From NCBI RefSeq assembly GCF_902833085.1, contig NZ_CADFEB010000012.1, forward strand, positions 124,001-188,000: 64,000 nt of DNA, given 5' to 3'. Below are positions 35,554-43,466 of this stretch, one piece after another (position 1 is the first letter of the stretch; each line of letters starts with the position of its first letter). A program made the position numbers and the translations under genes. The notes beneath the pieces are model-generated. The model searched no databases. It was given only the letters and a program-made list of their open reading frames with translations, and was not told the DNA's origin. The stretch is from Burkholderia ubonensis (GTDB taxonomy: Bacteria > Pseudomonadota > Gammaproteobacteria > Burkholderiales > Burkholderiaceae).

Positions 35554-35574
35554 TACAATGCCGGTCAGACCGGC
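35554..35574. promoter_or_regulatory. -10 box and palindrome before the GntR gene
   Basis: TACAAT at 35554-35559 is directly followed by GCCGGTCAGACCGGC (35560-35574), another 6-3-6 palindrome with a GGT-N3-ACC core. It would cover the transcription start of the GntR gene and suits autoregulation. Confidence 0.55.
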
Positions 35575-35587
35575 CATCATTCGCATC

Positions 35588-36280
35588 ATGAAGAACGTTC
35601 CGCACACCGTGACCGACGCCGCCATCGCGACGATCCGCGACCGGATCGAGGCAGGCGTGTATCCGGTCGGCAGCCTGCTGCCGGCCCAGCGCCAGCTTTC
35701 CGAGGAGCTGGAGATCAGCCGCGCGTCGCTGCGCGAGGCGCTGTCGACGCTCGAGGCGCTCGGGATGCTGCGCATCCGCGCGGGCAAGGGCGTCTACGTC
35801 GAAAGCGCGCAGGCGAGCACCGGCCAAGCGTGGCGCTTCGCCGAGCAGTCGTCGCCGCCCGACACCTACCAGATGCGCTATGCGCTCGAAGGCTTCGCCG
35901 CGCGGATGGCCGCGCGCGTCGTCACCGACGACGACATCGCGTGGTTCGAGGACAACCTCGCCGAGCTGCACGTCGCGCTGACCGAGAGCGCGCTCGACGA
36001 CGCGTCGCAGCTCGACTTCGAATTCCACATGCGGATCGTCAACGTGGCCGGCAACGCGGCGATCGAATCGATCCTGCGCAGCAGCGCCGACATCATGAAG
36101 GAAAGCCAGCGGATGCCGTTCTACCGGCGCGAGCTGCTGTTCTCGACGTGGCACGAGCACCGCGCGATCGTCGACGCGCTGATCGCGCGCGACCCGGACG
36201 CCGCCGGCGCGGCGATCGAGACGCACATCTCGAACGCCGCGCAGCGCGCGGGCGTGTTCTTCCCGACGCCGGGCGCCTGA
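35588..36280 (+). CDS. GntR/FadR-family regulator
   Basis: 230 residues. N-terminal winged helix (about 8-75) with LSEELEISRASLREALSTLEALG, then an all-helical FCD domain. The FCD domain has the usual metal or ligand residues, including a histidine in DFEFHMRIV and one in TWHEHRAIV. It is divergent from dctA. Palindromes of the GntR type lie by both promoters, so it likely controls dctA and itself. The ATG at 35588 is used; an ATG 10 codons upstream overlaps the palindrome and is less likely. The ligand is unknown. Confidence 0.9.
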   Translation: MKNVPHTVTDAAIATIRDRIEAGVYPVGSLLPAQRQLSEELEISRASLREALSTLEALGMLRIRAGKGVYVESAQASTGQAWRFAEQSSPPDTYQMRYALEGFAARMAARVVTDDDIAWFEDNLAELHVALTESALDDASQLDFEFHMRIVNVAGNAAIESILRSSADIMKESQRMPFYRRELLFSTWHEHRAIVDALIARDPDAAGAAIETHISNAAQRAGVFFPTPGA

Positions 36281-36397
36281 GCCGCCGGTCGGGCGGGTGT
36301 TCCGCCTTTGCGGCACTTCGGGCGCTTGCGGCGCGCTTCAGTCTTTTCGGTCTCCGCGCGCGTTCCGGCCAAACCCACCAACGTCAACCAACGTCCG

Positions 36398-37294
36398 CTA
36401 ACGCCCGCGCGCCTGCGCATCGCCATGCGCGAGCGTGCGTTCGGCGAATGCGCGCGCCGCGACGCTGCGGTAAGCGCCCTTGCGCGTCAGCAGCGCGGCC
36501 GTGCGCGTCGGCAGCGGCGGATCGAGTTTCAGCGCGCACAGATCGCCGCTCGCCCGCGCGATCGCGTCCGGCAGCACCGTCGCAAGGCGGCCGCGCCGCA
36601 CCAGCTCGAGAATCGCGTTGATCGCGTTCACCTCGATCGCGATGCGCGGCCGCGCGCCGTGATCGACGAAATACTGGTCGATGCTCGCGCGCGTCGCGAA
36701 CGCGCGGCTCAACAGGATCAGCGGCTCGTCGCCGAGCTCGGCCGGCGTCAGCGCGCGGCGGCGGCGCGCGAGACGGTGCGTGCGGCCCGCCACGAGCACG
36801 AGCGATTCGTCCCACAGCGGCGTCGCGTCGATGTCCGGCAGCCGCGCGGGCGTGAACGCGAATCCGGCGTCGAGCCTGTCGTCGGCGAGCAGCGCCTCGA
36901 TCCGCTCCTGCGGCATCGCGTCGATCGTCAGCGTGACGTTCGGGTACGCGGTGTTGAACGCATCGACGAGCGAGCCGATCAGGTACGCGGTGAAGGTCGG
37001 CGTCATCGCGAGCCGCAGCGACCCGCTGCTCAGGTCCGCGACGTCATGCACCGCGCGCTGCCCCGCGTCGAGCTCGTGCAACGCGGCGCGCGCATGCCGC
37101 GCGTAGGCCTCGCCGAATTCGGTGAGCCACACGGCACGGCCCGAGCGGTCGAACAACTGCACGCCGAGCTGATCCTCGAGCTGGCGGATCTGCTGCGACA
37201 GCGTCGGCTGCGACACGTGCAGCACCTCGGCCGCGCGCGTGAAATTGCGCTGTTCGGCGACGGCTAGGAAATAGCGGATGTGGCGGAGCAGCAT
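36398..37294 (-). CDS. LysR-type regulator (CynR-like)
   Basis: 298 residues. Winged helix in residues 1-60 (FTRAAEVLHVSQPTLSQQIRQLEDQLG), then the substrate-binding-protein-like effector domain. The FTRAAE...LSQQI pattern resembles the CynR group, but no cyanase genes are nearby. It is divergent from an MFS gene, the most probable target. A palindrome ATTGGTTTGACCAAT lies 13-27 bases upstream. Confidence 0.88.
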   Translation of the reverse strand: MLLRHIRYFLAVAEQRNFTRAAEVLHVSQPTLSQQIRQLEDQLGVQLFDRSGRAVWLTEFGEAYARHARAALHELDAGQRAVHDVADLSSGSLRLAMTPTFTAYLIGSLVDAFNTAYPNVTLTIDAMPQERIEALLADDRLDAGFAFTPARLPDIDATPLWDESLVLVAGRTHRLARRRRALTPAELGDEPLILLSRAFATRASIDQYFVDHGARPRIAIEVNAINAILELVRRGRLATVLPDAIARASGDLCALKLDPPLPTRTAALLTRKGAYRSVAARAFAERTLAHGDAQARGR

Positions 37295-37306
37295 CGCGAA
37301 TCAGGT

Positions 37307-37321
37307 ATTGGTTTGACCAAT
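37307..37321. promoter_or_regulatory. Palindrome upstream of the LysR gene
   Basis: ATTGGTTTGACCAAT, a perfect 6-3-6 inverted repeat that also fits the T-N11-A rule of LysR boxes (T37308 to A37320). Placement close to the LysR start suggests autoregulation. Confidence 0.6.
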
Positions 37322-37483
37322 CGAAACCATAACAAGCCAGTCTTGGACGCTATGGCCGGATGTCCGCATCATACGCGCTTCCATACCGGCACGCCGTGCC
37401 CGCCCGCCGCATCGGTGCGGCCCGCGAACGCGGCAACCGCGCCGGCCCGTTTCCCGTAACCCGCGCCGCCAATTTCCGGAAAG

Positions 37484-38692
37484 ATGAACCCGCACCACGA
37501 CACCAACCCCACCCTGACGCGCGGCATGACGCTGCTGTTTGCCTGCGCGTGCGGCATCGTCATCGGCAACATCTATTACGCGCAGCCGCTCCTCGCCGCG
37601 ATCGCGCACAGCTTCGGGCGCACGCCGGCCGAGCTCGGCTTTCTCGTCACGCTCACGCAGCTCGGCTATGCGGCGAGCCTGCTGCTGATCGTGCCGCTCG
37701 GCGACGCGCTCAACCGCCACACGCTGATCGTGCGGCTGCTCGTGCTGAACGTCGTCGCGCTGGCGGCCGTCGCGTGCAGCACGAACTTCCATGCGTTCAT
37801 CGCCGCGAACGTGGCGCTCGGCTTCGTCACCTGCTCGACGCAGCTCCTGGTGCCGTTCGCCGCGTCGCTCGCCGACGCGCGCACGCGCGGCCGCGCAGTC
37901 GGCACGGTGATGAGCGGCCTGCTGCTCGGCATCCTGCTCGCGCGCGTCGCGGCCGGCGCGATCGCCGACTGGCTCGGCTGGCGCGCGGTGTACGCGATCG
38001 CCGCGCTGATGGTGCTGGGCCTGACCGGCGTGCTCACGGCGAAGCTGCCGAAGGACCGCCGCGATGCGCGTCTCGGTCTCGTCGATTACGCGGCGCTGAT
38101 GAAGTCGCTCGCCGCGCTGGTGCGCGCGCAGCCGCTGATCGCGCTGCGCTCCGCCTACGGCGCGCTCGTGTTCGCGTGCTTCAGCCTGCTGTGGACCGGC
38201 CTCACGTTCCTGCTCAGCCAGCCGCCCTACGGCTATACGGAAGGCCGGATCGGCCTGTTCGGCGTGGTCGGGGCGGTCGGCGCGCTGGCGGCGACGTCGG
38301 CGGGGCGGCTCGTCGACCGCGGGCACGGCAACGCGGCGACGGGCCTGTTCGCCGCCGCGGTGCTCGCGTCGTTCGCGCTGATCGCCGCCGGCGCGCACTC
38401 GCTCGCGGCGCTGATCGCCGGGATCCTGCTGCTCGACGTCGGCGTGCAGGGGATGCACATCTCGAACCAGAGCGTGATCTACGCGCTCGCCGGCAACGCG
38501 CGCAGCCGCGTGACGACGATCTACCTGACGAGCTATTTCATCGGCGGCGCGCTCGGCTCGTTCGCGGCGAGCGTCGCGTTCGGCGCCGACGGCTGGCGCG
38601 GCGTGTGCGCCGCGGGCGCGGTGCTGGCGGGCGCGCTGATCGCGCTCTGGCTTGCGTCGCAGCGCGTCGGCGCAAGGCAGGCGACGCAGTAG
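37484..38692 (+). CDS. Major facilitator superfamily transporter
   Basis: 402 residues with about 12 membrane helices, an inner-membrane carrier. The NIYYAQPLLAAIA opening and the loop PLGDALNRHTLIVR after helix 2 are typical of the group of MFS exporters related to YgaY-type proteins. The substrate cannot be read. The start at 37484 follows a GGAAAG site. Divergent from a LysR regulator. The gene ends 88 bases before the convergent dehydrogenase gene. Confidence 0.88.
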   Translation: MNPHHDTNPTLTRGMTLLFACACGIVIGNIYYAQPLLAAIAHSFGRTPAELGFLVTLTQLGYAASLLLIVPLGDALNRHTLIVRLLVLNVVALAAVACSTNFHAFIAANVALGFVTCSTQLLVPFAASLADARTRGRAVGTVMSGLLLGILLARVAAGAIADWLGWRAVYAIAALMVLGLTGVLTAKLPKDRRDARLGLVDYAALMKSLAALVRAQPLIALRSAYGALVFACFSLLWTGLTFLLSQPPYGYTEGRIGLFGVVGAVGALAATSAGRLVDRGHGNAATGLFAAAVLASFALIAAGAHSLAALIAGILLLDVGVQGMHISNQSVIYALAGNARSRVTTIYLTSYFIGGALGSFAASVAFGADGWRGVCAAGAVLAGALIALWLASQRVGARQATQ

Positions 38693-38780
38693 CGCGACGC
38701 CCGCCGGCAGGACGCAATCCGTCGCGGGATCGCGCAGGACCGGATGACGGCCGCCCGACCACCCATCCGCCCCGCCGGCG

Positions 38781-39839
38781 TCACGCCGCTTCGTCCGCGA
38801 AATCGATCAGCACCTTCATCGCGCGCCGCCGGTCGCCCGCCAGCTCGAACGCGCGGCCCGCGTCGCGCATCGGGAACACACCGGTCACGGCGGGCCGCAG
38901 GTCGACGCGGCCTTCGTTGATCAGCTGCACGGCCAGCGCGAATTCCGAATGAAAGCGGAACGACCCGCAGATCGTCAGCTCCTTCGCGACCACGACGTTC
39001 TGCGGCAGGCTCACGTCGCCGCCAAGGCCGAGCTGCACGACGACGCCGCGCGGGCGCATCACGTCGAGCCCGTCGCGCAGTGCGCGCGCGTTGCCCGAGC
39101 ACTCGATCATCACGTCGAACGTGCCCTTGTCCGCGGCATGGCGCGCGACCCACGCCGTATCGGTTGCCGCGTTGATCGTGCGGTCGGCGCCGAGCGCGCG
39201 CGCGATCGCGAGCGGCTCGTCGACGACGTCGGTCGCGACCACTTCCGCCGCGCCGTGCGCGCGGGCGGCCGCCACGGCCAGTGCGCCGATCGGCCCGCAG
39301 CCGGACACCAGCACGCGGCGGCCGATCAGCGGACCGGCGCGCGACACCGCGTGCAGGCCGACCGCGAACGGCTCCGCGAGCGCGGCGAGCGACAGCGGCA
39401 CGTGGTCCGCGACCTTCACGCACTGGCGCGCGTCGCACACCAGCGCATTGCGGAACGCGCCCTGCACGTGCGGCATCCGCATCGCGCTGCCGTAGAAGCG
39501 CATGTCGAGACACTGGTTCGGCAAGCCTTCGGCGCAGTAGCGGCATGCGCCGCACGGCCGGCTCGGATTGACGGCGACGCGGTCGCCGATCTGCACCGAC
39601 GTCACGTCCGGCGCGACCGCGGCCACCGTGCCGGCCACCTCGTGCCCGAGCACCATCGGCTGCAGCAGGCGCACCGTCCCGAAGCCGCCGTGCCGGAAAT
39701 AATGCAGGTCGGACCCGCAGATGCCGCCCATCGCGACGTCGACCCGCACCTGGCCCGGGCCGATCTCGCCCGGGTCCTGCTCCTCGAGCCGCAGGTCGTT
39801 CGGCCCGTGGATCACGAGACACATGCAACGCATGCGCAT
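38781..39839 (-). CDS. idnD: Zinc alcohol dehydrogenase, L-idonate 5-dehydrogenase type
   Basis: 352 residues, medium-chain dehydrogenase. Catalytic zinc ligands are Cys41 (GGICGSDLHY), His66 and Glu67 (LGHEVAG). The structural zinc cysteines are 96, 99, 102 and 110. The cofactor fold is GCGPIGALAV. The GSDLHY motif and the adjacent gluconate 5-dehydrogenase-like SDR point to idonate/5-ketogluconate chemistry, but other polyols are possible. The ATG at 39839 follows AGGAG by 7 bases. It begins 11 bases after the SDR gene. Confidence 0.85.
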   Translation of the reverse strand: MRMRCMCLVIHGPNDLRLEEQDPGEIGPGQVRVDVAMGGICGSDLHYFRHGGFGTVRLLQPMVLGHEVAGTVAAVAPDVTSVQIGDRVAVNPSRPCGACRYCAEGLPNQCLDMRFYGSAMRMPHVQGAFRNALVCDARQCVKVADHVPLSLAALAEPFAVGLHAVSRAGPLIGRRVLVSGCGPIGALAVAAARAHGAAEVVATDVVDEPLAIARALGADRTINAATDTAWVARHAADKGTFDVMIECSGNARALRDGLDVMRPRGVVVQLGLGGDVSLPQNVVVAKELTICGSFRFHSEFALAVQLINEGRVDLRPAVTGVFPMRDAGRAFELAGDRRRAMKVLIDFADEAA

Positions 39840-39850
39840 GATGGTTCTCC

Positions 39851-40624
39851 TTATACGGCGCTCGTCATGCCGCCGTCGACGAACAGCGTCTGGCCGTTCA
39901 CGAAGTCGGATGCCGCGGACGCCAGAAAGATCGCCGCGCCGCACAGCTCGTCGACGCGCCCCCAGCGGCCGGCCGGCGTGCGCTTGCACAGCCAGCCGGA
40001 AAACTCGGGATCGTCGACCAGCGCCCGGTTCAGTTCGGTTTCGAAATAGCCGGGCGCGAGGCCGTTGGCCTGGATGCCGTGGCGCGCCCAGTCCGCGCAC
40101 ATGCCCTTCGTCAGCATCCGCACCGCGCCCTTGGTGGCCGCATACGGCGCGATCGACGGCCGCGCGAGCTCGCTCTGCACCGAGCAGATGTTGATGATCT
40201 TGCCGTGCCCGCGCGCGATCATGTGGCGCGCGACCGCCTGCGCGACGTTGAACACGCCGTCGAGGTTCACGCGCATCAGCGCGTGCCAGTCGTCGGGATC
40301 GAACGTGTCGAGCGGCGCGCGGCGCTGAATGCCGGCATTGTTGACGAGGATGTCGATCGCGCCGACGCGCGCCTCGAAATCGTCGATCGCCGCACGCACC
40401 TGGCCATGCTCGGTCACGTCGAACACCGCATAGTCGGCCGTGAAGCCTTCCTCGCGGAATTGGCGCGCGAGCGACGCCGCCTTGCCCTCATCGCGATCGT
40501 TGATGACGATCGCCGCCCCCGCTTCGGCCAGGCCGCGGGCGAGCGTCAGCCCGATCCCGCGTCCCGATCCGGTGATCAGCGCACGGCGGCCGTCCAGGCG
40601 GAACCGGTCAAGCGCGTTCGTCAT
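39851..40624 (-). CDS. idnO: SDR oxidoreductase, gluconate 5-dehydrogenase type
   Basis: 257 residues. TGSGRGIG cofactor loop near residue 18, NNAG at about 94, and the YAATKG active-site pair near 159. The NNAGIQRRAPL stretch and the VNGQTLFVDGGM end are seen in gluconate 5-dehydrogenases. It should reduce 5-ketogluconate to gluconate, complementing the neighbouring idonate-type enzyme and feeding GntK. The ATG at 40624 follows GAGGAG. A LysR regulator is divergent. Confidence 0.85.
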   Translation of the reverse strand: MTNALDRFRLDGRRALITGSGRGIGLTLARGLAEAGAAIVINDRDEGKAASLARQFREEGFTADYAVFDVTEHGQVRAAIDDFEARVGAIDILVNNAGIQRRAPLDTFDPDDWHALMRVNLDGVFNVAQAVARHMIARGHGKIINICSVQSELARPSIAPYAATKGAVRMLTKGMCADWARHGIQANGLAPGYFETELNRALVDDPEFSGWLCKRTPAGRWGRVDELCGAAIFLASAASDFVNGQTLFVDGGMTSAV

Positions 40625-40726
40625 GTTTGTCTCCTCGGTGCCGGGCGAGCCGGCCGCCCATCGCGGCCGGTCTCGCGCTGACCGTATCTTCGGTCCCTGC
40701 CCTGGCACTGCGCCAATGGTCTTTTT

Positions 40727-40740
40727 TGATGTGGTTATCA
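40727..40740. promoter_or_regulatory. Inverted repeat between idnO and the LysR gene
   Basis: TGAT-N6-ATCA lies about midway between the two divergent genes. It is a weak candidate for a LysR site; no other box stood out here. Confidence 0.35.
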
Positions 40741-40785
40741 TGGAATCCGATCACCGGATTTCCGTCGCCCTTCGGCCCGCCGCCC

Positions 40786-41697
40786 ATGGAACTCAAGCAA
40801 CTGCGCGCCTTCGTCACCCTCGCGGAAGAACTGCATTTCGGGCGCGCCGCGCAGCGCCTGTTCATCGTGCAGTCCGCGCTGAGCATGCAGATCAAGGCGC
40901 TCGAGGCGGAACTCGACGCGCGGCTGTTCGAGCGCGACCGGCACAAGGTCGAACTGAGCGACACCGGGCGGCTGTTCCTGCCGGAGGCACGCGCGACGCT
41001 GCAGCAGGCCGCACGCGCGGAGCAGATCGTGCGGCTGTCGAGCCGCGGCGAGATCGGCACGCTGCGCATCGCGTTCGTGTCATCGGTGCTGCCGGTGCTG
41101 CTGCCGGCGGTGCTGCGCGAGATGCGTGCGCGTTACCCGCTGATCACGCTCGAACTGAAGGACATGCCGACGCCCGACCAGGTCGCGGCGCTGCGCGACC
41201 GCCGGATCGACTTCGGGATGATCCGCCTGCCGGCCGCGTATGCGGGCATCGACACGCGCGTGGTGCTCGAGGAAGGGTTCATCGTCGCGCTGCCGCTCGA
41301 GCATCCGCTCGCCGCGCGCGACGCGATCGCGCCGGCCGACCTGCGCGGCCATCCAGCGTTCGTGCTCGCGCGGCGCTATGCGCCGGGCTTCCACGACGAC
41401 ATGCTGCTCGCGCTGAGCCGCGCTGGCACGACGCTCGAAATCGCGCAGGAGTTCGGCGAGTTCACGACGATGCTCGCGCTCGTCGCGGCGGGAATGGGGA
41501 TCGGGCTGATCCCGGCGGAAGCGGCGAGCGCGCTGCCGCCGAACGTGCTCGCGCGGCCGCTCGATCTCGGCGGACACCGCACCGGCATCGGCCTCGCGTG
41601 GACCGATCTCGACAGCCAGCTCAAGCGGGCTTTCGTCGATGCCGTCGAGCAAGTTGCGCTTGCGCCGGTCAATCGTCGCGCAGGTCGCTCCGCTTGA
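40786..41697 (+). CDS. LysR-type regulator
   Basis: 303 residues. The winged helix spans 1-60 (LHFGRAAQRLFIVQSALSMQIKALE), then the effector-binding domain. It is divergent from the idnO-idnD pair, its most likely target. The start ATG at 40786 fits the universal MELxQLRAF opening; a longer frame upstream is not conserved. Its 3' end overlaps the convergent small exported protein gene by 29 bases. Confidence 0.9.
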   Translation: MELKQLRAFVTLAEELHFGRAAQRLFIVQSALSMQIKALEAELDARLFERDRHKVELSDTGRLFLPEARATLQQAARAEQIVRLSSRGEIGTLRIAFVSSVLPVLLPAVLREMRARYPLITLELKDMPTPDQVAALRDRRIDFGMIRLPAAYAGIDTRVVLEEGFIVALPLEHPLAARDAIAPADLRGHPAFVLARRYAPGFHDDMLLALSRAGTTLEIAQEFGEFTTMLALVAAGMGIGLIPAEAASALPPNVLARPLDLGGHRTGIGLAWTDLDSQLKRAFVDAVEQVALAPVNRRAGRSA

Positions 41698-42301
41698 TCC
41701 AGCGGACCACGTCGCTGCCGCGCGCAAAGTAATCGATCTGAACCCAGTCGCCTTGCCTCACGAGCACGGCGACGACGTCGCCGTTCACGACATAGGCCTT
41801 GCTGCGTGCAGAATCCTGCGCAGCCATATAGAGCGGCGCCCGCTTACTGGCAACCGTCGCGAAGCCGATCCAGTTTCGGCTCGCCTTGAACGTCAGGAAA
41901 TCCCCGCTTTCGATAGTCGGCACTTCGCAATTGGGCAGATCTCCGTCGACTCGCACGTTCCATACGCCGCGATCGCGTGACGAAACGCTTATCCGCCCGC
42001 CCCGTTCACCCGCGAAATATGTGGCGAGACTGACCGCACCGCCCTTCTCCGCCCCCCCTTTCAGCAGGAAACGGCATGTCGGATCCCGATCCGGATTGTT
42101 CACGGCCGGCGCCGTGAACGGGTTGTCGAAATAGCCGGTCACCGCCCCCTTGTCGACCGCGACGTAGACCTTCCGATAGTCAAGCTGCGCACCCGGCACG
42201 CTGCGCAATTCGTAGACGCCCGCGCGCAATTCGTCGGCGCCTGCGCCCCCCACCGCCATCAGAGCCGCGGCCGCCGCCCATCCCAACAAGAATCGCTTCA
42301 T
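41669..42301 (-). CDS. Exported protein with SH3-like C-terminus
   Basis: 210 residues. A signal peptide (about 22 residues, ending GGAGA) is followed by an unrecognised region of about 120 residues and a C-terminal SH3-like segment, seen in APLYMAAQDSARS and GDWVQIDYFARG. It probably acts in the periplasm, perhaps at peptidoglycan. The ATG at 42301 shares one base with the stop of the broken LysM gene (TGATG). The 3' end overlaps the convergent LysR gene. The codon choice is less GC-extreme than its neighbours. I do not recognise a named family. The context suggests the remnant of a secreted effector and immunity group, which is inference. Confidence 0.7.
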   Translation of the reverse strand: MKRFLLGWAAAAALMAVGGAGADELRAGVYELRSVPGAQLDYRKVYVAVDKGAVTGYFDNPFTAPAVNNPDRDPTCRFLLKGGAEKGGAVSLATYFAGERGGRISVSSRDRGVWNVRVDGDLPNCEVPTIESGDFLTFKASRNWIGFATVASKRAPLYMAAQDSARSKAYVVNGDVVAVLVRQGDWVQIDYFARGSDVVRWIKRSDLRDD

Positions 42302-42478
42302 CACTTTCCCTTTTTCTTGTCGGCATCCGCCTTTTCGAATACGTCGAAATTGGCCTTCATCTTGCCGTCGTAGTCGTTTTCCTTGTAGGTCGGACCAGAC
42401 AATATGCCTTGCGCAAACGGCGATAGCGCTCAATGTGTCGTTCGGTTGAACCGTGTAGACGGAGAGATCATCGGTCAT
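42301..42478 (-). pseudogene. Frameshifted LysM-domain protein gene
   Basis: From the ATG at 42478 (with a GGGA site 6 bases upstream) the frame gives MTDDLS then YTVQPNDTLSAIA, the unmistakable first half of a LysM domain. After about 20 codons this frame becomes arginine-rich and unlike protein. The next frame then reads PFAQGILSGPTYKEND and KANFDVFEKADADKKKGK to a TGA at 42303-42301, which couples to the next gene. A single-base shift and probably an internal loss near 42419 would explain this, as the second half of LysM is missing. A sequencing error is less likely, because a normal LysM would still be too short. Confidence 0.65.
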
Positions 42479-42514
42479 GGAGATTCCCGCGGACATGCAT
42501 CATTTCGCCTGGAG

Positions 42515-42961
42515 TCATTTCGTGCTTGAGGGTCCAGACGTCACCTGCTCGAGGAAGGTATGACCGGGTCCGTAGAGCGAGCTCGAGATCGAATGGGCTA
42601 CCGTCGGCTCGGCTGGCCGGCCAGCCTGATCGACCGAAACGGTCTCGATTTCGACGACAGCAATACACCACGCAGCGTGATCCCGCGCGACGGAATGCCC
42701 GTTCGCATCGCTGCAGCGAAATACGAACGACTCCGGCAATTCGGCGGCCTTCCAGGTCTCCGTCGAACCGTTCCATGCGTACTTCACGGAGATCGAACCA
42801 GGGTGAGGCGCGTGCGGATCCTGCGCGCCCGGCGGAAATGGTTTTGACATGCTGCTTGCTCCCAATGCACCTGACGCACAACCGCACGCCAGCAACGCGG
42901 ACACGATGACGGCCGCTGACGCGCGGCAGAAATTGCTTGGCGATCTTGTCGAAGTGTTCAT
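42515..42961 (-). CDS. Predicted lipoprotein or exported protein of unknown function
   Basis: 148 residues. A hydrophobic leader (VIVSALLACGCAS, about residues 18-30) with cysteines suggests a lipoprotein, although the lipobox is not standard. The mature part has balanced composition, with cysteines in FRCSDANG and AAWCIAVVEIETV. It ends in GPSSTK. The ATG at 42961 is the only sensible start. Its frame extends further upstream but there loses protein character. It lies just before the broken LysM gene. Small lipoproteins next to such genes are often immunity proteins of type VI effectors; this is inference. I do not recognise the family. Confidence 0.55.
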   Translation of the reverse strand: MNTSTRSPSNFCRASAAVIVSALLACGCASGALGASSMSKPFPPGAQDPHAPHPGSISVKYAWNGSTETWKAAELPESFVFRCSDANGHSVARDHAAWCIAVVEIETVSVDQAGRPAEPTVAHSISSSLYGPGHTFLEQVTSGPSSTK

Positions 42962-43386
42962 AACGGGCGGGGTAGCGTTTTCGTCTTTCCTGCTCGCAAG
43001 GCGTGCCTTTGCTGGACCAGTACATGTTGGCGGATTCGGCGGCGCGGCACCCAGCCCCTTCGCGATGGCGTTCTGGGTCCGGCGATGCGGTACCCGCAGG
43101 CGCTCCGTCGTCAGGCACCAGAGTATCGAGGGGATGGTCGTTGACTGTCGCTCGACAGACGTTCGCCGTTCTCTCGCCGCCATCGGGGAAGCTGAATTTC
43201 GTCTCGTTGCCGGGCGTGAGCGAGACCACATTCTTTTTTGACGCGCGCCGATGCACACCGGTCAGTTCGAGGCCATCGGCAAGCGTGTCCGGGGGTCATA
43301 AAGCGTATGGTCTGCGGCTACGCTCACGGCACCGGCCTGTTCCCCAGAATCGATGTTGCCTGTTCCGGCAATTCGCAAAAGACAAC
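42962..43386 (-). other. Stretch with degraded coding sequence
   Basis: No intact gene was found in these 425 bases. On the minus strand one frame reads SLTPGNETKFSFPDGGER and later PLDTLVPDDGAP (about 43220-43100). It then turns into basic, unconvincing sequence, with another protein-like run YEHFDKIAKQF just before the lipoprotein gene. It looks like a gene decayed by frameshifts and cut off towards gapA. Base composition is less GC-rich than the flanks. Confidence 0.4.
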
Positions 43387-43420
43387 AAAAAAGCCCGGCC
43401 GGCCAGAAGCCGAACCGGGC
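43387..43420 (-). terminator. Terminator of tkt-gapA
   Basis: Outer stem GCCCGG (43420-43415) pairs with CCGGGC (43398-43393) on the minus strand, with further inner pairing in the loop and six U after it. Confidence 0.8.
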
Positions 43421-43466
43421 CCGAGCGCCGCGCCAGCCGCCTTGCGGCGGCCGTGCGCGTGCGGGA

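Noticed and set aside
36281..36397. Repeated CCAACGT near 36380-36400 as a regulatory repeat
   Set aside because: Two short copies between convergent genes, with no promoter nearby. Chance is likely.
42468..42518. A 16-codon frame from an ATG overlapping the lipoprotein stop
   Set aside because: Too short and without family features. The LysM start at 42478 has its own ribosome site.
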